Shown: in pieces, positions 26,239 to 34,127 of the stretch
Layout: each line of letters opens with the position of its first letter
Position numbering within the stretch: position 1 is the stretch's first letter
NCBI GenBank assembly: GCA_963825565.1
Contig: CAWGTW010000011.1
Span: 148,055 to 212,054 of the forward strand
Direction: 5' to 3'
Length of the DNA stretch: 64,000 nucleotides
From: JBFGCT01 sp963825565
GTDB lineage: Bacteria; Actinomycetota; Acidimicrobiia; Acidimicrobiales; Ilumatobacteraceae
The notes under the pieces: generated by a model
Seen by the model: only the letters and a program-made list of their open reading frames with translations
Database searches by the model: none
What the model was told of the DNA's origin: nothing
Program-made: the position numbers and the translations under genes

Positions 26239-27990
26239 TCAGTTGATCTGAACGATGGAACCCTTGATCACGGTGCTCGCCCCGGACGAGATCTCGGCGC
26301 CGGAGCTGCCCTCCCCCTTGAGCTGCGCCGAGGCGGCGATCGTCACGTTGGTCCCCTCGATCGAGACGTCACCGCTCGCCGTGATCGCGATGTCGGCTGC
26401 GCTGTCGAGCGTGATGCCATCACCATCGAGCAGGACCTTGTTGCCGTTCTCGTCCTCGACGGTGATCGAGCCCTCGTCGTCGCTCACCAGGATCGTGTTG
26501 CCGTTCGGCGTCGTCATCGTCAGCGTCGACTTGTCGTCGTCGAACAGCAGCTTCATCCCGCTCCGGGTGACGAATCCCTTCTCGTGGTTGTCGTCACTCG
26601 CCGTCAACGGCGGCGGCTTCGCGCTGCTGTTCACCATGCCGAGCACCACCGGGGTGCGCGGGTCACCGCCGAGGAAGCCGACCACGACCTCGTCGCCGAC
26701 CTCGGGGAGGAAGAAGCTGCCGCGCTCCTCGCCGGCGTCGAGCGTGGCCACCCGCGCCCAGACACCCTCCCCGGTCGCGTCGATCATCGGGATGCGCACC
26801 TGGATCCGGGGCTCACCATCCGGGTCGCCCTCGAGTGCGGTGACCAGTCCGACCTGGATGCTCCCGACGCCGGGCAGTAGGCCGTTTGCGTCGGCATCGA
26901 CGATGTCGGGGGTGACCGCACCGAAGAGCTCGGCCGACAGGCCGAACACGATGTCGGTCTCCCAGTTCTTCGCGCTGATCTCGTGGTGGACGCCCGAGAC
27001 GATCGCCGAGCCCGTGAAGCGCTCGCCGACGCCCGTGAGCTCGACCACGTCACCAGGGTTGATCGGTGCGTAGCCCTGGATGCGGACGCGGCCGCGCACC
27101 TTCGCGAAGCCACTCCGCAGTCGCTGGCCGTCGGCCCAGCTCTGGAGCTCGTCGTCGCCGATCAGCCCGCCGTGCTTGAGCTGCAACGCTTCGATGCCGA
27201 TCACGTCGGCGAGGTCGTCGGCCTCGAAGTTGCCGGGGCTGACCACCGTCGCGTCGGAGGCCTCGACCTCGACGAGCTCCTGCTCCGCGGGGCTCCAGGC
27301 GAACGAGTGCACGGCCTTGAGCTGATCCCGCGCATCGACGACCGCTTCGAAGTCGAGCACGTTGCCCCCGTAGCCGAGCACCAGCACCGGGCTCGTGGAC
27401 GGATCGGGCGCCTTGACCTCGACCGTTCCGTCGACGGTGGAGACCAGCAGCCCGTTCGCCTCGGCGCGGGTGACGAGGAAGTCCCAGTCGGTCGCGTAGT
27501 ACTGCACCATCGTGTGGTGCGTGACCGGCGTGGAGCCGACGTCGGCGGTGAGCCCGGCACCGGAGCAGATCGCCCCGATGATGTCGGCGTCGGTCTCGTC
27601 GTAGAAGTACCCGGTCTTCCTGCCCACGGTGAGCTTGACGGCCGCGTCGCGGCACTCGACGCGCAGCACCGACGGCCTGTTGCGCCCGGCCTGCACGCCG
27701 TGGCGGATGACGACCCCTTTGAAGATGACCTCTTCGTCGCCGTGATAGCCGGCCTCGATCTCGATCTCGGTCCCCGGAACGAAGTCGGCGCCATCGCTGA
27801 CCGGGAAGTCCTGCGATGCCGGGTCGCCGTCGAGGATGTTGATCTCGGCGGACGCGATGCGGTTGTACGCCCGGTCGACGACGATCGACCGCACCTGGTA
27901 CTCGCCCTTGATCTGGCTTCCGTTCGCAGTGATCGTGAACGAGGGGCGGTCCGCGGGCGCGGCCGTCGGCACGATCTCGTCGCTCGTCAT
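26239..27990 (-). CDS. VgrG/gp5-like spike protein (Afp8-like)
   Basis: A 583-residue protein. Residues 15-360 form the gp27-like base (MVQYYATDWDFLVTRAE is typical). An OB fold follows at about 385-455 with MIDATGEGVWARV and LPEVGDEVVVGF, and residues about 480-583 form a beta-helix of alternating short strands (SVEDEN-, GITLDS-, ASGDVSIEGT-like). The protein ends directly after the helix, so there is no fused effector domain. The ATG at 27990 overlaps the LysM gene stop by 4 bases. It trimerises as the piercing spike at the end of the inner tube; the PAAR-like protein at 33.5 kb would cap it. Confidence 0.93.
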   Translation of the reverse strand: MTSDEIVPTAAPADRPSFTITANGSQIKGEYQVRSIVVDRAYNRIASAEINILDGDPASQDFPVSDGADFVPGTEIEIEAGYHGDEEVIFKGVVIRHGVQAGRNRPSVLRVECRDAAVKLTVGRKTGYFYDETDADIIGAICSGAGLTADVGSTPVTHHTMVQYYATDWDFLVTRAEANGLLVSTVDGTVEVKAPDPSTSPVLVLGYGGNVLDFEAVVDARDQLKAVHSFAWSPAEQELVEVEASDATVVSPGNFEADDLADVIGIEALQLKHGGLIGDDELQSWADGQRLRSGFAKVRGRVRIQGYAPINPGDVVELTGVGERFTGSAIVSGVHHEISAKNWETDIVFGLSAELFGAVTPDIVDADANGLLPGVGSIQVGLVTALEGDPDGEPRIQVRIPMIDATGEGVWARVATLDAGEERGSFFLPEVGDEVVVGFLGGDPRTPVVLGMVNSSAKPPPLTASDDNHEKGFVTRSGMKLLFDDDKSTLTMTTPNGNTILVSDDEGSITVEDENGNKVLLDGDGITLDSAADIAITASGDVSIEGTNVTIAASAQLKGEGSSGAEISSGASTVIKGSIVQIN

Positions 27991-28658
27991 GACGTCGCCC
28001 GGCGCAACGGCGGGAAGCGGATCGTCTGCCCGACCTCGAGCCGTCGGTAGTTGTCGAGCCCGTTGATCTCCGCGACCTGGAGGTAGTACGACGGATCGCC
28101 GTAGATGCGGGCGCACATGAGGGTCAGATGGTCGCCCTCGCGGACGACACGGCTGTGGGTGAGATCGGGCGAGCTCTTGTTCTCCTGTTTGACGCGCAGC
28201 GCGTCCTCCACGTTCTCGGCGAACGTGGCCTTCACCTTGGCTCGCAGCGGATATCCGCTCGGCTCGAACAGCGTGTAGGTGATCTCCGCCGACTTGAGCA
28301 CGCACTTGGAGACGAGGGCGCCCCAGATGATCCTCAGGTACATCGGACGATGGATCTCGCCCTCGAGCTTGCCGGTCACCGTCAGGAACCGATCGATCGT
28401 GGCCTGCACGTCTTCCTGCGGGGCGACCGCGCCGGTCCCGTCGAAGAGGAACTCGAAGGTGTACTCCTGGGGTTTGATGTTGCCGAAGACCTGCGGGCTG
28501 GCCGAATCGCCGGCGCCCTGGCGCGCCTCGTACTCCACGTCGTACTTCTGCGAGTACGTGTTCGGGTTGAACATGACGACGAACGTCTCGGCCGGACCGC
28601 CGGAGTAGTCGGCGACCGTGTAGGCCTCGATCTTCATCTTCTCGAGCGTGCCGAGCAC
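27987..28658 (-). CDS. LysM-containing tube/hub connector (Afp7-like)
   Basis: A 223-residue protein. The first 150 residues (FVVMFNPNTYSQKYDVEY, EYTFEFLFDGTG) match the eCIS tube-family connector. Residues about 168-217 form a LysM domain (VREGDHLTLMCARIYGDPSYY and ending IRFPPLRR). Afp7/Pvc7 joins the last tube ring to the spike; the LysM part is thought to hold the connector to the baseplate rather than bind peptidoglycan. The GTG at 28658 is one base after the DUF5908 stop. It is the expected length. Confidence 0.92.
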   Translation of the reverse strand: MLGTLEKMKIEAYTVADYSGGPAETFVVMFNPNTYSQKYDVEYEARQGAGDSASPQVFGNIKPQEYTFEFLFDGTGAVAPQEDVQATIDRFLTVTGKLEGEIHRPMYLRIIWGALVSKCVLKSAEITYTLFEPSGYPLRAKVKATFAENVEDALRVKQENKSSPDLTHSRVVREGDHLTLMCARIYGDPSYYLQVAEINGLDNYRRLEVGQTIRFPPLRRATS

Positions 28659-28659
28659 G

Positions 28660-28818
28660 TCAGCGCTCCCGCTGTCGACGCAGCACGTCGAGCACCTGCT
28701 CGACGCACTCCGCGACGAGCTCGTCCCGGCGCGGCTGCGCAGGTGCTGCGTCGGATGCCCGCGACTCGCCGGGCTCGACGGTCGCCCTGATCACCAGCTC
28801 GCGGATCTCGATCGGCAC
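28660..28818 (-). CDS. DUF5908 small eCIS protein (Afp6-like)
   Basis: A 52-residue protein starting at a GTG (28818) and reading MPIEIRELVIRATV, the signature of the DUF5908 family found between tube and LysM genes in Afp-like clusters. It continues with an acidic stretch and a C-terminal helix (ELVAECVEQVLDVLRRQ). Longer in-frame starts would add residues not found in the family and overlap the tube gene. Its role in the particle is not established; position suggests help in baseplate hub assembly. Confidence 0.82.
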   Translation of the reverse strand: MPIEIRELVIRATVEPGESRASDAAPAQPRRDELVAECVEQVLDVLRRQRER

Positions 28819-28823
28819 GATCC

Positions 28824-29255
28824 TCACACCTTCCTGAACCGGCTGTACGCCAGCTCGAGCGACTCGATGGCCAGTCCGTTCTGCTGAGCGTTGAACGCGG
28901 ACAACGACCACTTGAGGGGGTACGCACCGACGAAGCTCCAGGAGGCAAGCGGGTTGTGCTCTTCGTCCAGCAGTGAAACGGTGACGTCCTTCGGCGTGAA
29001 CACGAAGTCCTCGATCGCGCTACGGCACCACTTCGCGAGGTTCGAACTCGACGTGTATCCCCGTTTCAGGACGAGGTTGCCGTACTTCGACCCGGTCGGC
29101 AGACGGTGCACGTACTCGTTCACGCCGCCCTCGCGGTACTCCTCGACAGCGACCTCCGCCGCCAACCCCGACACCTCCTGGAATCGCGTGTCGGCATCGT
29201 CGGTCTCACCGGCGACATCGACCGAGAAGTGGAACGCGACGGCGAGGTCGGTCAT
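28824..29255 (-). CDS. Tail tube protein, second copy (Afp5/T4 gp19-like)
   Basis: A 143-residue tube protein. FQEVSGLAAEVAVEEYREGG, KYGNLVLKRGYT, LLDEEHNPLASWSFVGAYPL and the ending ESLELAYSRF follow the gp19-like tube family. It is about the same length as the neighbouring tube protein but clearly diverged. In Afp/PVC the second tube protein forms the ring that joins the main tube to the baseplate hub, so it is probably Afp5-like. It is separated from the first tube gene by 78 bases. Confidence 0.93.
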   Translation of the reverse strand: MTDLAVAFHFSVDVAGETDDADTRFQEVSGLAAEVAVEEYREGGVNEYVHRLPTGSKYGNLVLKRGYTSSSNLAKWCRSAIEDFVFTPKDVTVSLLDEEHNPLASWSFVGAYPLKWSLSAFNAQQNGLAIESLELAYSRFRKV

Positions 29256-29333
29256 GTCCCCTGCACCTCGCCCGCGTCAACGGCGCGCGTGGACGAGCCG
29301 GTCTCCGCTGGCTTGCAGCGCCGCATCATCGGG

Positions 29334-29762
29334 TCAGCCGTTCTCGATGGTGAGGCCTTCGTGGGCCAACTCCAGCGTCTCGATCGCCGACTCGTTGCCG
29401 CTCGCCTTCAGATCGGGCGACGTGATCTTGGTCGGCCACGCGTTGACGACCTTCCACGTCATCACCGGATTGTGCTCCTCGTCGAGGAGGCTGATGATCA
29501 CGTCTCGTCGCTCTGGCTTGTTGAGCTTGATCTCCGCCATCCAGTCGTAGAACTCGTTGTCGTTGGCAAACACGCCCCGCTTCAGCGTGATGTTGCCGTA
29601 CTTCTTCAGGCCGGGCATCTTCTGGGTCGAGTATTCGGGACTCAGACCGTCCCGATATTCGATGATCTGAGCCTCGTAGTTGAGCCCTGTCACCTCCGAG
29701 AATGCCATCTGGGTTCCCTGCCAGTCGACCTGGAAATGGAAGGATGGGAGTGGGTACGCCAT
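29334..29762 (-). CDS. Main inner tube protein (Afp1/gp19-like)
   Basis: A 142-residue tube protein with FSEVTGLNYEAQIIEYRDG, KYGNITLKRGVF, LLDEEHNPVMTWKVVNAWP and ETLELAHEG. It forms stacked hexameric rings of the hollow tube that is propelled into the target. Being nearest the sheath gene it is likely the major tube subunit. It is full length. It follows the sheath gene by 64 bases. Confidence 0.95.
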   Translation of the reverse strand: MAYPLPSFHFQVDWQGTQMAFSEVTGLNYEAQIIEYRDGLSPEYSTQKMPGLKKYGNITLKRGVFANDNEFYDWMAEIKLNKPERRDVIISLLDEEHNPVMTWKVVNAWPTKITSPDLKASGNESAIETLELAHEGLTIENG

Positions 29763-29826
29763 GTGTTTTCGAACCTCCGTCTTGTGCCGCAGTCAGCAGG
29801 CTGGATTGGGTCTTGCGATCAGTCCG

Positions 29827-31317
29827 TCAGGACTCTTGCATCTTGTGCGAGAACTTCAAGATGATGAACTCGGCAGGTCGGACGACGGCCATGCCGATCT
29901 CGACGATGAGGCGGCCTTCGAGAACGTCTTGAGCCGACATGGTTTCGCCAAGGCCGACCTTGACGAAGAAGGCATCGTCGGGAACCGCGCCGGCGAGCGC
30001 GCCCTCGCGCCATTTCTGGATGAGGTAGTTCTCGATCATGCTCTTGACTTTGGTCCAGAGCGGCGCCGCATTCGGCTCGAAGACCGCCCAACCGGTCGAC
30101 TTCTTCACCGACTCCTCGACCATGTTGTAGAAGCGCCGAACCGAAACGTACCGCCACTCGTTGTCGTTGCCGGCGAGCGTGCGAGCCCCCCAGACGATCA
30201 CACCCTTCCCCGTGAAGGCGCGGATCGCGTTGATGGACTTGCCTGCGTTGGCGTCGACGTTGAGGCTCTCCTGGTCGGCGTCGTCGATCATGATCGTGGG
30301 AGCATTGACCCGCGCCAGGCTCACGTTGGCCGGTGCCTTCCAGACCCCGCGGGTCCGGTCGACCGTGGCCATGACCCCAGCGATCGCGGGACTCGGTGGA
30401 AGCACCACGCCCGCAGCCTCGATCGCCCTGGCGATCTTGGCGTAGAGCGAGTTCGAGGTACGCAGCTCGGCGACCTTGGCGTCGACGACGGACTTGGCCG
30501 CGTCGGCGTCCAGCCCCTCGACCTCCTCGGCCGTCGCCTTGTCGATGCCGAGCGACTCCGAGGCAGCCGACAGCACGAGGGCGGCATCGAGCGAATCCGT
30601 CAGCTGGATGTCGCTGAACTGGTAGTTCATCGGGATCGACGTCCGCAGATGCGGGGTGTAGGCGGCCCCGTACTTGAGGTTGTTGATGCCGATCGTGTTG
30701 CGGAAGTCGTCGACGCCGGCAGTCCATGCGGCGACGTCGGCCGTCGGCTCGCGCAGGTCGAAGACCCCGATCCGGTCCATCAGGTTGCCGCACTGCGTCA
30801 GCGTTTCGACCTGGAGATCCTTGAGGTCGGCGTTGCTCAACCGGACCGCTCCCGGGAACAGGATGATCGTCGGCTCGTCGTACTTCTTCAGCGCCTTGAT
30901 CCCCTCCAGGAACCGTGCCTTGGTCGGACTGGCGGTGTGCGCACCGACCGAGACGACGTAGCACGGCCCGCCGCCGTTGGCGTAGAAGAGCTTCAGCGCG
31001 TAGTACAGCAGGTGCTTGGGCTTGACGACCACCGACTGGACCTCGGGTGGAGTCGAATCGGCGCTCAGGTCTGCGGCGGCCGTGTCGAGCTTCACGACGA
31101 GCGAATCCGCCTGCGGGCCTGACCCACCACCGTACTTCTCCTCGAACTCGATCATGGACTTGATGCGGACGGGTTTGTCGACGAGCGACTCCCCTTTCCA
31201 TTCCGTGAGTTGGCTGTACCCGATGAACGCGGGAATGGCGGTCTCGACTTCCGCCACAGAGGGCGGAAAGATGGAGATCTCCTCCACGTACACACCGGGT
31301 GTCTTGTAGGTGGGCAT
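29827..31317 (-). CDS. Contractile sheath protein (Afp2-4-like)
   Basis: A 496-residue sheath protein. The start PTYKTPGVYVEEISIFPPSV and the end VEIGMAVVRPAEFIILKFS are diagnostic of eCIS sheaths. The middle holds the WGARTLAGNDNEWRYV core. Only one sheath gene is present, in contrast to the three of Afp, so one subunit must make the whole sheath, including the ring contacting the baseplate. Its contraction drives the tube forward. The cluster order around it is standard. Confidence 0.96.
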   Translation of the reverse strand: MPTYKTPGVYVEEISIFPPSVAEVETAIPAFIGYSQLTEWKGESLVDKPVRIKSMIEFEEKYGGGSGPQADSLVVKLDTAAADLSADSTPPEVQSVVVKPKHLLYYALKLFYANGGGPCYVVSVGAHTASPTKARFLEGIKALKKYDEPTIILFPGAVRLSNADLKDLQVETLTQCGNLMDRIGVFDLREPTADVAAWTAGVDDFRNTIGINNLKYGAAYTPHLRTSIPMNYQFSDIQLTDSLDAALVLSAASESLGIDKATAEEVEGLDADAAKSVVDAKVAELRTSNSLYAKIARAIEAAGVVLPPSPAIAGVMATVDRTRGVWKAPANVSLARVNAPTIMIDDADQESLNVDANAGKSINAIRAFTGKGVIVWGARTLAGNDNEWRYVSVRRFYNMVEESVKKSTGWAVFEPNAAPLWTKVKSMIENYLIQKWREGALAGAVPDDAFFVKVGLGETMSAQDVLEGRLIVEIGMAVVRPAEFIILKFSHKMQES

Positions 31318-31338
31318 GTTCGGTATCCCTTCTGGTGG

Positions 31339-32436
31339 TCAGACGTAGACGTACAAGGTCGAGACAAGTTCGTCGAGGCTCGTTCCGGCTTCGAGTGGGC
31401 TCGAATCGACCGGGCTGGGCAAACCGACGAGCGATTTCAGTGAACCATCGATGACACCCTTGAGCATCAACGCGGCGGGCTTCTGCTTCACGACCCTCGT
31501 CTCATCGGAGATGAAGACCGCCCGGTCACCTTGGATCTGACGCGTGAACGTGAACGACGCCGGTGTGCTCTGGATCTCCAGATCGTTCACGTTCAATTCC
31601 TCAGGTCGGAACTTGTTCACCACCACGTATTTCCAGATCGTCGCCTTCGGCTCGAGCTGCAGTACGTAGGAGACGGGCGTCACCTGGTCGCCGGTGAGGA
31701 ATCGGTACGCAGCCGGAACGCGATCGATGCCGTCCGGCGCCATGCCATCGGTTCGATCGAAGATCTCGACGACCCCGAGCGGGCTGCCCCTCTCGATTCC
31801 CGGCCCCTTGTACCGGCCGACGGAGGCGCCACTGTCGTCGGAGACGGTGTAGCGACCCGGAGCAAGTCGATCCCAGTCCTCGATCCGTGCCTCGGTCAGC
31901 GGCTCGGCCGGACCAGGCGACTCGATCTCGACGCTGAACATCTGCGCGCCGAAACGGTCGACGCACTGCACGTTCGTGCTCGCGATCGGTGGGTCGAACT
32001 CCTGGAGCAGGGTCGACCCGGTCTCGAGCACCAGTGGCGATCCGACACGGGTGCCGGCGACGCTGTCACCGAGATGGAGTTCACCATCGGTCACGTCCTC
32101 GCTCAGATTGTCGAAGGCGAACAGCTGACGGCCGGGGCGGATGTTCGGGAGATCGGTGACACTGCCGATGTACGGCGAACGAGCCAGCAAGGCGAACGCG
32201 AACCGGATGCCCCCAGCGCCGACCGGCCTGCGCAAGCTCGGCAGCGGGTCGGCCGAGGTCACCTCGGCGTACACCGCGACGCCATGGTCGGTGGCACGAC
32301 ACACGAATGCCCGTTCACGCAGCAGACGGGCGGTCTCCGGGGTGGGCACGAGGACGAGGTCCTGGCCCGGCCGTCCGGCCGCGTAGTAGCCATGACGCAG
32401 GTCGATCGAGAAGAGGCTGCTGTAGATCGTCCGCAT
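31339..32436 (-). CDS. Conserved eCIS protein of unknown role between cap and sheath genes
   Basis: A 365-residue protein starting MRTIYSSLFSIDLRHGYYA, followed by VLVPTPETARLLRE. The remainder is mostly beta strands (for example IWKYVVVNKF and ASFTFTRQI) ending in an acidic tail. I recall similar proteins (N-terminal LFSIDIRHxYF) at the same place in other eCIS loci, but know no function. It is 6 bases after the DUF4255 gene and 21 before the sheath gene, so it is made with them. A collar or cap-associated role is a guess from position. Confidence 0.7.
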   Translation of the reverse strand: MRTIYSSLFSIDLRHGYYAAGRPGQDLVLVPTPETARLLRERAFVCRATDHGVAVYAEVTSADPLPSLRRPVGAGGIRFAFALLARSPYIGSVTDLPNIRPGRQLFAFDNLSEDVTDGELHLGDSVAGTRVGSPLVLETGSTLLQEFDPPIASTNVQCVDRFGAQMFSVEIESPGPAEPLTEARIEDWDRLAPGRYTVSDDSGASVGRYKGPGIERGSPLGVVEIFDRTDGMAPDGIDRVPAAYRFLTGDQVTPVSYVLQLEPKATIWKYVVVNKFRPEELNVNDLEIQSTPASFTFTRQIQGDRAVFISDETRVVKQKPAALMLKGVIDGSLKSLVGLPSPVDSSPLEAGTSLDELVSTLYVYV

Positions 32437-32442
32437 CGGCGC

Positions 32443-33009
32443 TCACTCGTTGACGAGGATCTCCTCGACTCCGACGACGTCGGCCTCGACCTGGGTGTCG
32501 CGCACCTTGAGCAGACCGGCCTTGTACATCACGCACGGCATGAACTTCGACCCGATCGCTCCCCACAGGTGGTTCTGCTGTTCGAAGCTGAGCGTGAAGA
32601 GCTCGAACGCCACACGGGCGTTCTCGTCGGGGCTCCAGTCGGGGTCCTCGATCGTGAACACCGACCGACGTTGGAAGAAGCCGATGATGTGCGAGATCGC
32701 CTTCAACGCCTCGTTGTAGTCGCCGAGGTTGGCGATGAACAGCACGTACAGGTTGACGTTGATCTCCGGACGGATGAACTGGGCCGTTCCGTCGCCCGCC
32801 CGCTCGAACGGATCGACCGGCCGGTACACCCGGTCCTGCTCGACGTTGACCACCGAGGCGACGATCTTGTCGTTGGCGGCGGTGTTCGGTTCACCGCTGA
32901 GGTCGAACAGGCTGTCGGCGACAACTCGTTCGGGCGACATCGTGGGCGCCCGCCGGTTGAGGTACTCATTGAGCTCCGACACGACGCGCGACACGGTCAG
33001 GTGGATCAC
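32443..33009 (-). CDS. Tail terminator/cap protein (DUF4255, Afp16/Pvc16-like)
   Basis: A 188-residue protein of the DUF4255 (Pvc16 N-terminal) family: N-terminal SELNEYLNRR, middle INVNLYVLFIANLGDYNEAL and ISHIIGFFQRRSVF. It is the first gene of the operon. The GTG start at 33009 has AAAGGG about 9 bases upstream. Afp16-type proteins cap the tube/sheath end away from the baseplate and set the final length. The family and place are standard. Confidence 0.93.
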   Translation of the reverse strand: MIHLTVSRVVSELNEYLNRRAPTMSPERVVADSLFDLSGEPNTAANDKIVASVVNVEQDRVYRPVDPFERAGDGTAQFIRPEINVNLYVLFIANLGDYNEALKAISHIIGFFQRRSVFTIEDPDWSPDENARVAFELFTLSFEQQNHLWGAIGSKFMPCVMYKAGLLKVRDTQVEADVVGVEEILVNE

Positions 33010-33162
33010 TGCGACAGACCCTTTGATCCATGTGGATCGAACACCGTGCGCTCCTCTCGGCCGACGTCGGCGCCACCGGAACCGGGTTGACGCTGACCCC
33101 TCGGCCTCTCTGCCCTCTCACCAGGCGCACAGGGGCGGTCGCTCCTCGCGCGCCGCTCCGCG

Positions 33163-33191
33163 ATCGTAGGTCACATCACCCACACTGACAA
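33163..33191 (-). promoter_or_regulatory. Candidate promoter of the eCIS operon
   Basis: On the minus strand TTGTCA (33191-33186) and TACGAT (33168-33163) are separated by exactly 17 bases, a good match to a housekeeping sigma promoter. Transcription would start near 33156, giving a leader of about 147 bases before the DUF4255 gene. The surrounding 470-base divergent gap (33010-33480) contains no other supported gene. Confidence 0.5.
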
Positions 33192-33480
33192 GTGGTCTCC
33201 GCTCGGGCAGTGGCGGTCCCGCCGCCACCGGAGCGTGATCCCTGCGCCGCTGAGCCCAGTCGCAGCACTCGGGATCGCGAGCGCCTCCGACGACGCGGCG
33301 ACGTAACGAGGCTCAGCGCTGCGGCCAGCGCGAAGCACGCCTGCATCCGGGTGGCGGACGAACGGCCGCCCGCGCGACCGGCCTCCGCGAGGACCGCTGA
33401 GCGACCGCCAGGTCGGCCGGCGATCCATCCTCGGGCATCGTGCGCTACCGTTTGGGCTCGGGCGGTCACGGAGGTTTCGG

Positions 33481-33870
33481 ATGGCTCAGTTGGTGTGCAA
33501 CACGGCGGCGTTGTCGTGCTCGTTCGGTACCGCGCCGGGAACGCTCCTCGTGCTTCCGGCCAATCAGACGATGACGAGCAGCCAACCCGCAGCGACGATC
33601 ATGGATCACGCACCGCTGGTGAACGTGTTGCCCTTCGGCATGTGTACGTCGCTCGCCAACCCGCAGGTCGCGGCGGCGACAACGGCGGCATTGGGCGTGC
33701 TCACCCCGATGCCCTGCATTCCCGTGACCTCGGCACCGTGGGTCCCCGGATCGGCGACGGTGACGATCGGCGGCAACCCCGCACTGAACGACAGTTCACA
33801 GTGCATGTGCAACTGGGGCGGTTCGATCACGGTGTCGAGCCCCGGACAGACGACCACCGAAGTGCCGTAG
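33481..33870 (+). CDS. PAAR-like DUF4280 protein (spike tip)
   Basis: A 129-residue protein of the DUF4280/PAAR-like family: CSFGTAPGTLLVLP, then IMDHAPLVNVLPFGMC, ANPQVAAATTAALG, PMPCIPVTSAPW, and a closing CMCNWGGSITVSSPGQ. Several conserved Cys residues suggest a metal-stabilised tip. GGAGG stands 6 bases before the ATG. Such proteins cap the spike trimer and may carry cargo. In Afp the tip gene (afp10) lies between gp25 and J genes; here that place is empty and this gene faces away from the operon, so it is the probable replacement. Confidence 0.88.
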   Translation: MAQLVCNTAALSCSFGTAPGTLLVLPANQTMTSSQPAATIMDHAPLVNVLPFGMCTSLANPQVAAATTAALGVLTPMPCIPVTSAPWVPGSATVTIGGNPALNDSSQCMCNWGGSITVSSPGQTTTEVP

Positions 33871-33893
33871 TCGAACCCGTCCGAGTCGGGCGA

Positions 33894-34127
33894 ATGGCGG
33901 CGGCCGCCACACCTGCCAGACGGAAGATGCTCATCCGCTACGCCGAGCTCATGGTCGAGGAGGCTCGCGGCGTGATCGAGAACGTTCGGGGTGTGGTCCG
34001 ACCCGGGCTGCCGAGCCGGCCGGCGGAACATCGCAAACGTGTGCGGTCAGGGCACTACGGACCGGAACAGCCATCCGACAGCGGGCTGTTCCCGGAGGCG
34101 ACCCACCTCAACCCGTACAGGGTCTGA
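33894..34127 (+). CDS. Possible small protein downstream of the PAAR-like gene
   Basis: A 77-residue reading frame beginning 24 bases after the DUF4280 stop. It would contain a helix (MLIRYAELMVEEARGVIENV) and a basic tail. Its end overlaps the convergent membrane-protein gene by about 70 bases, which argues against it. No family was recognised. If real, its place makes it a candidate adaptor or cargo partner of the tip. Confidence 0.3.
   Translation: MAAAATPARRKMLIRYAELMVEEARGVIENVRGVVRPGLPSRPAEHRKRVRSGHYGPEQPSDSGLFPEATHLNPYRV

Noticed and set aside
26239..27990. Spike protein with a fused effector domain
   Set aside because: The chain ends directly after the beta-helix; there is no extra domain.
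33171..33469. Small minus-strand frames in the divergent gap
   Set aside because: Arg/Gly/Ala-rich chance frames overlapping the likely eCIS promoter; no ribosome-binding site.
7308..33870. Type VI secretion system or prophage
   Set aside because: There are no TssJLM membrane-complex, capsid, portal or terminase genes. DUF4255, LysM, gp25, two J-like wedges, tape-measure and AAA+ genes in this order identify an extracellular injection system.
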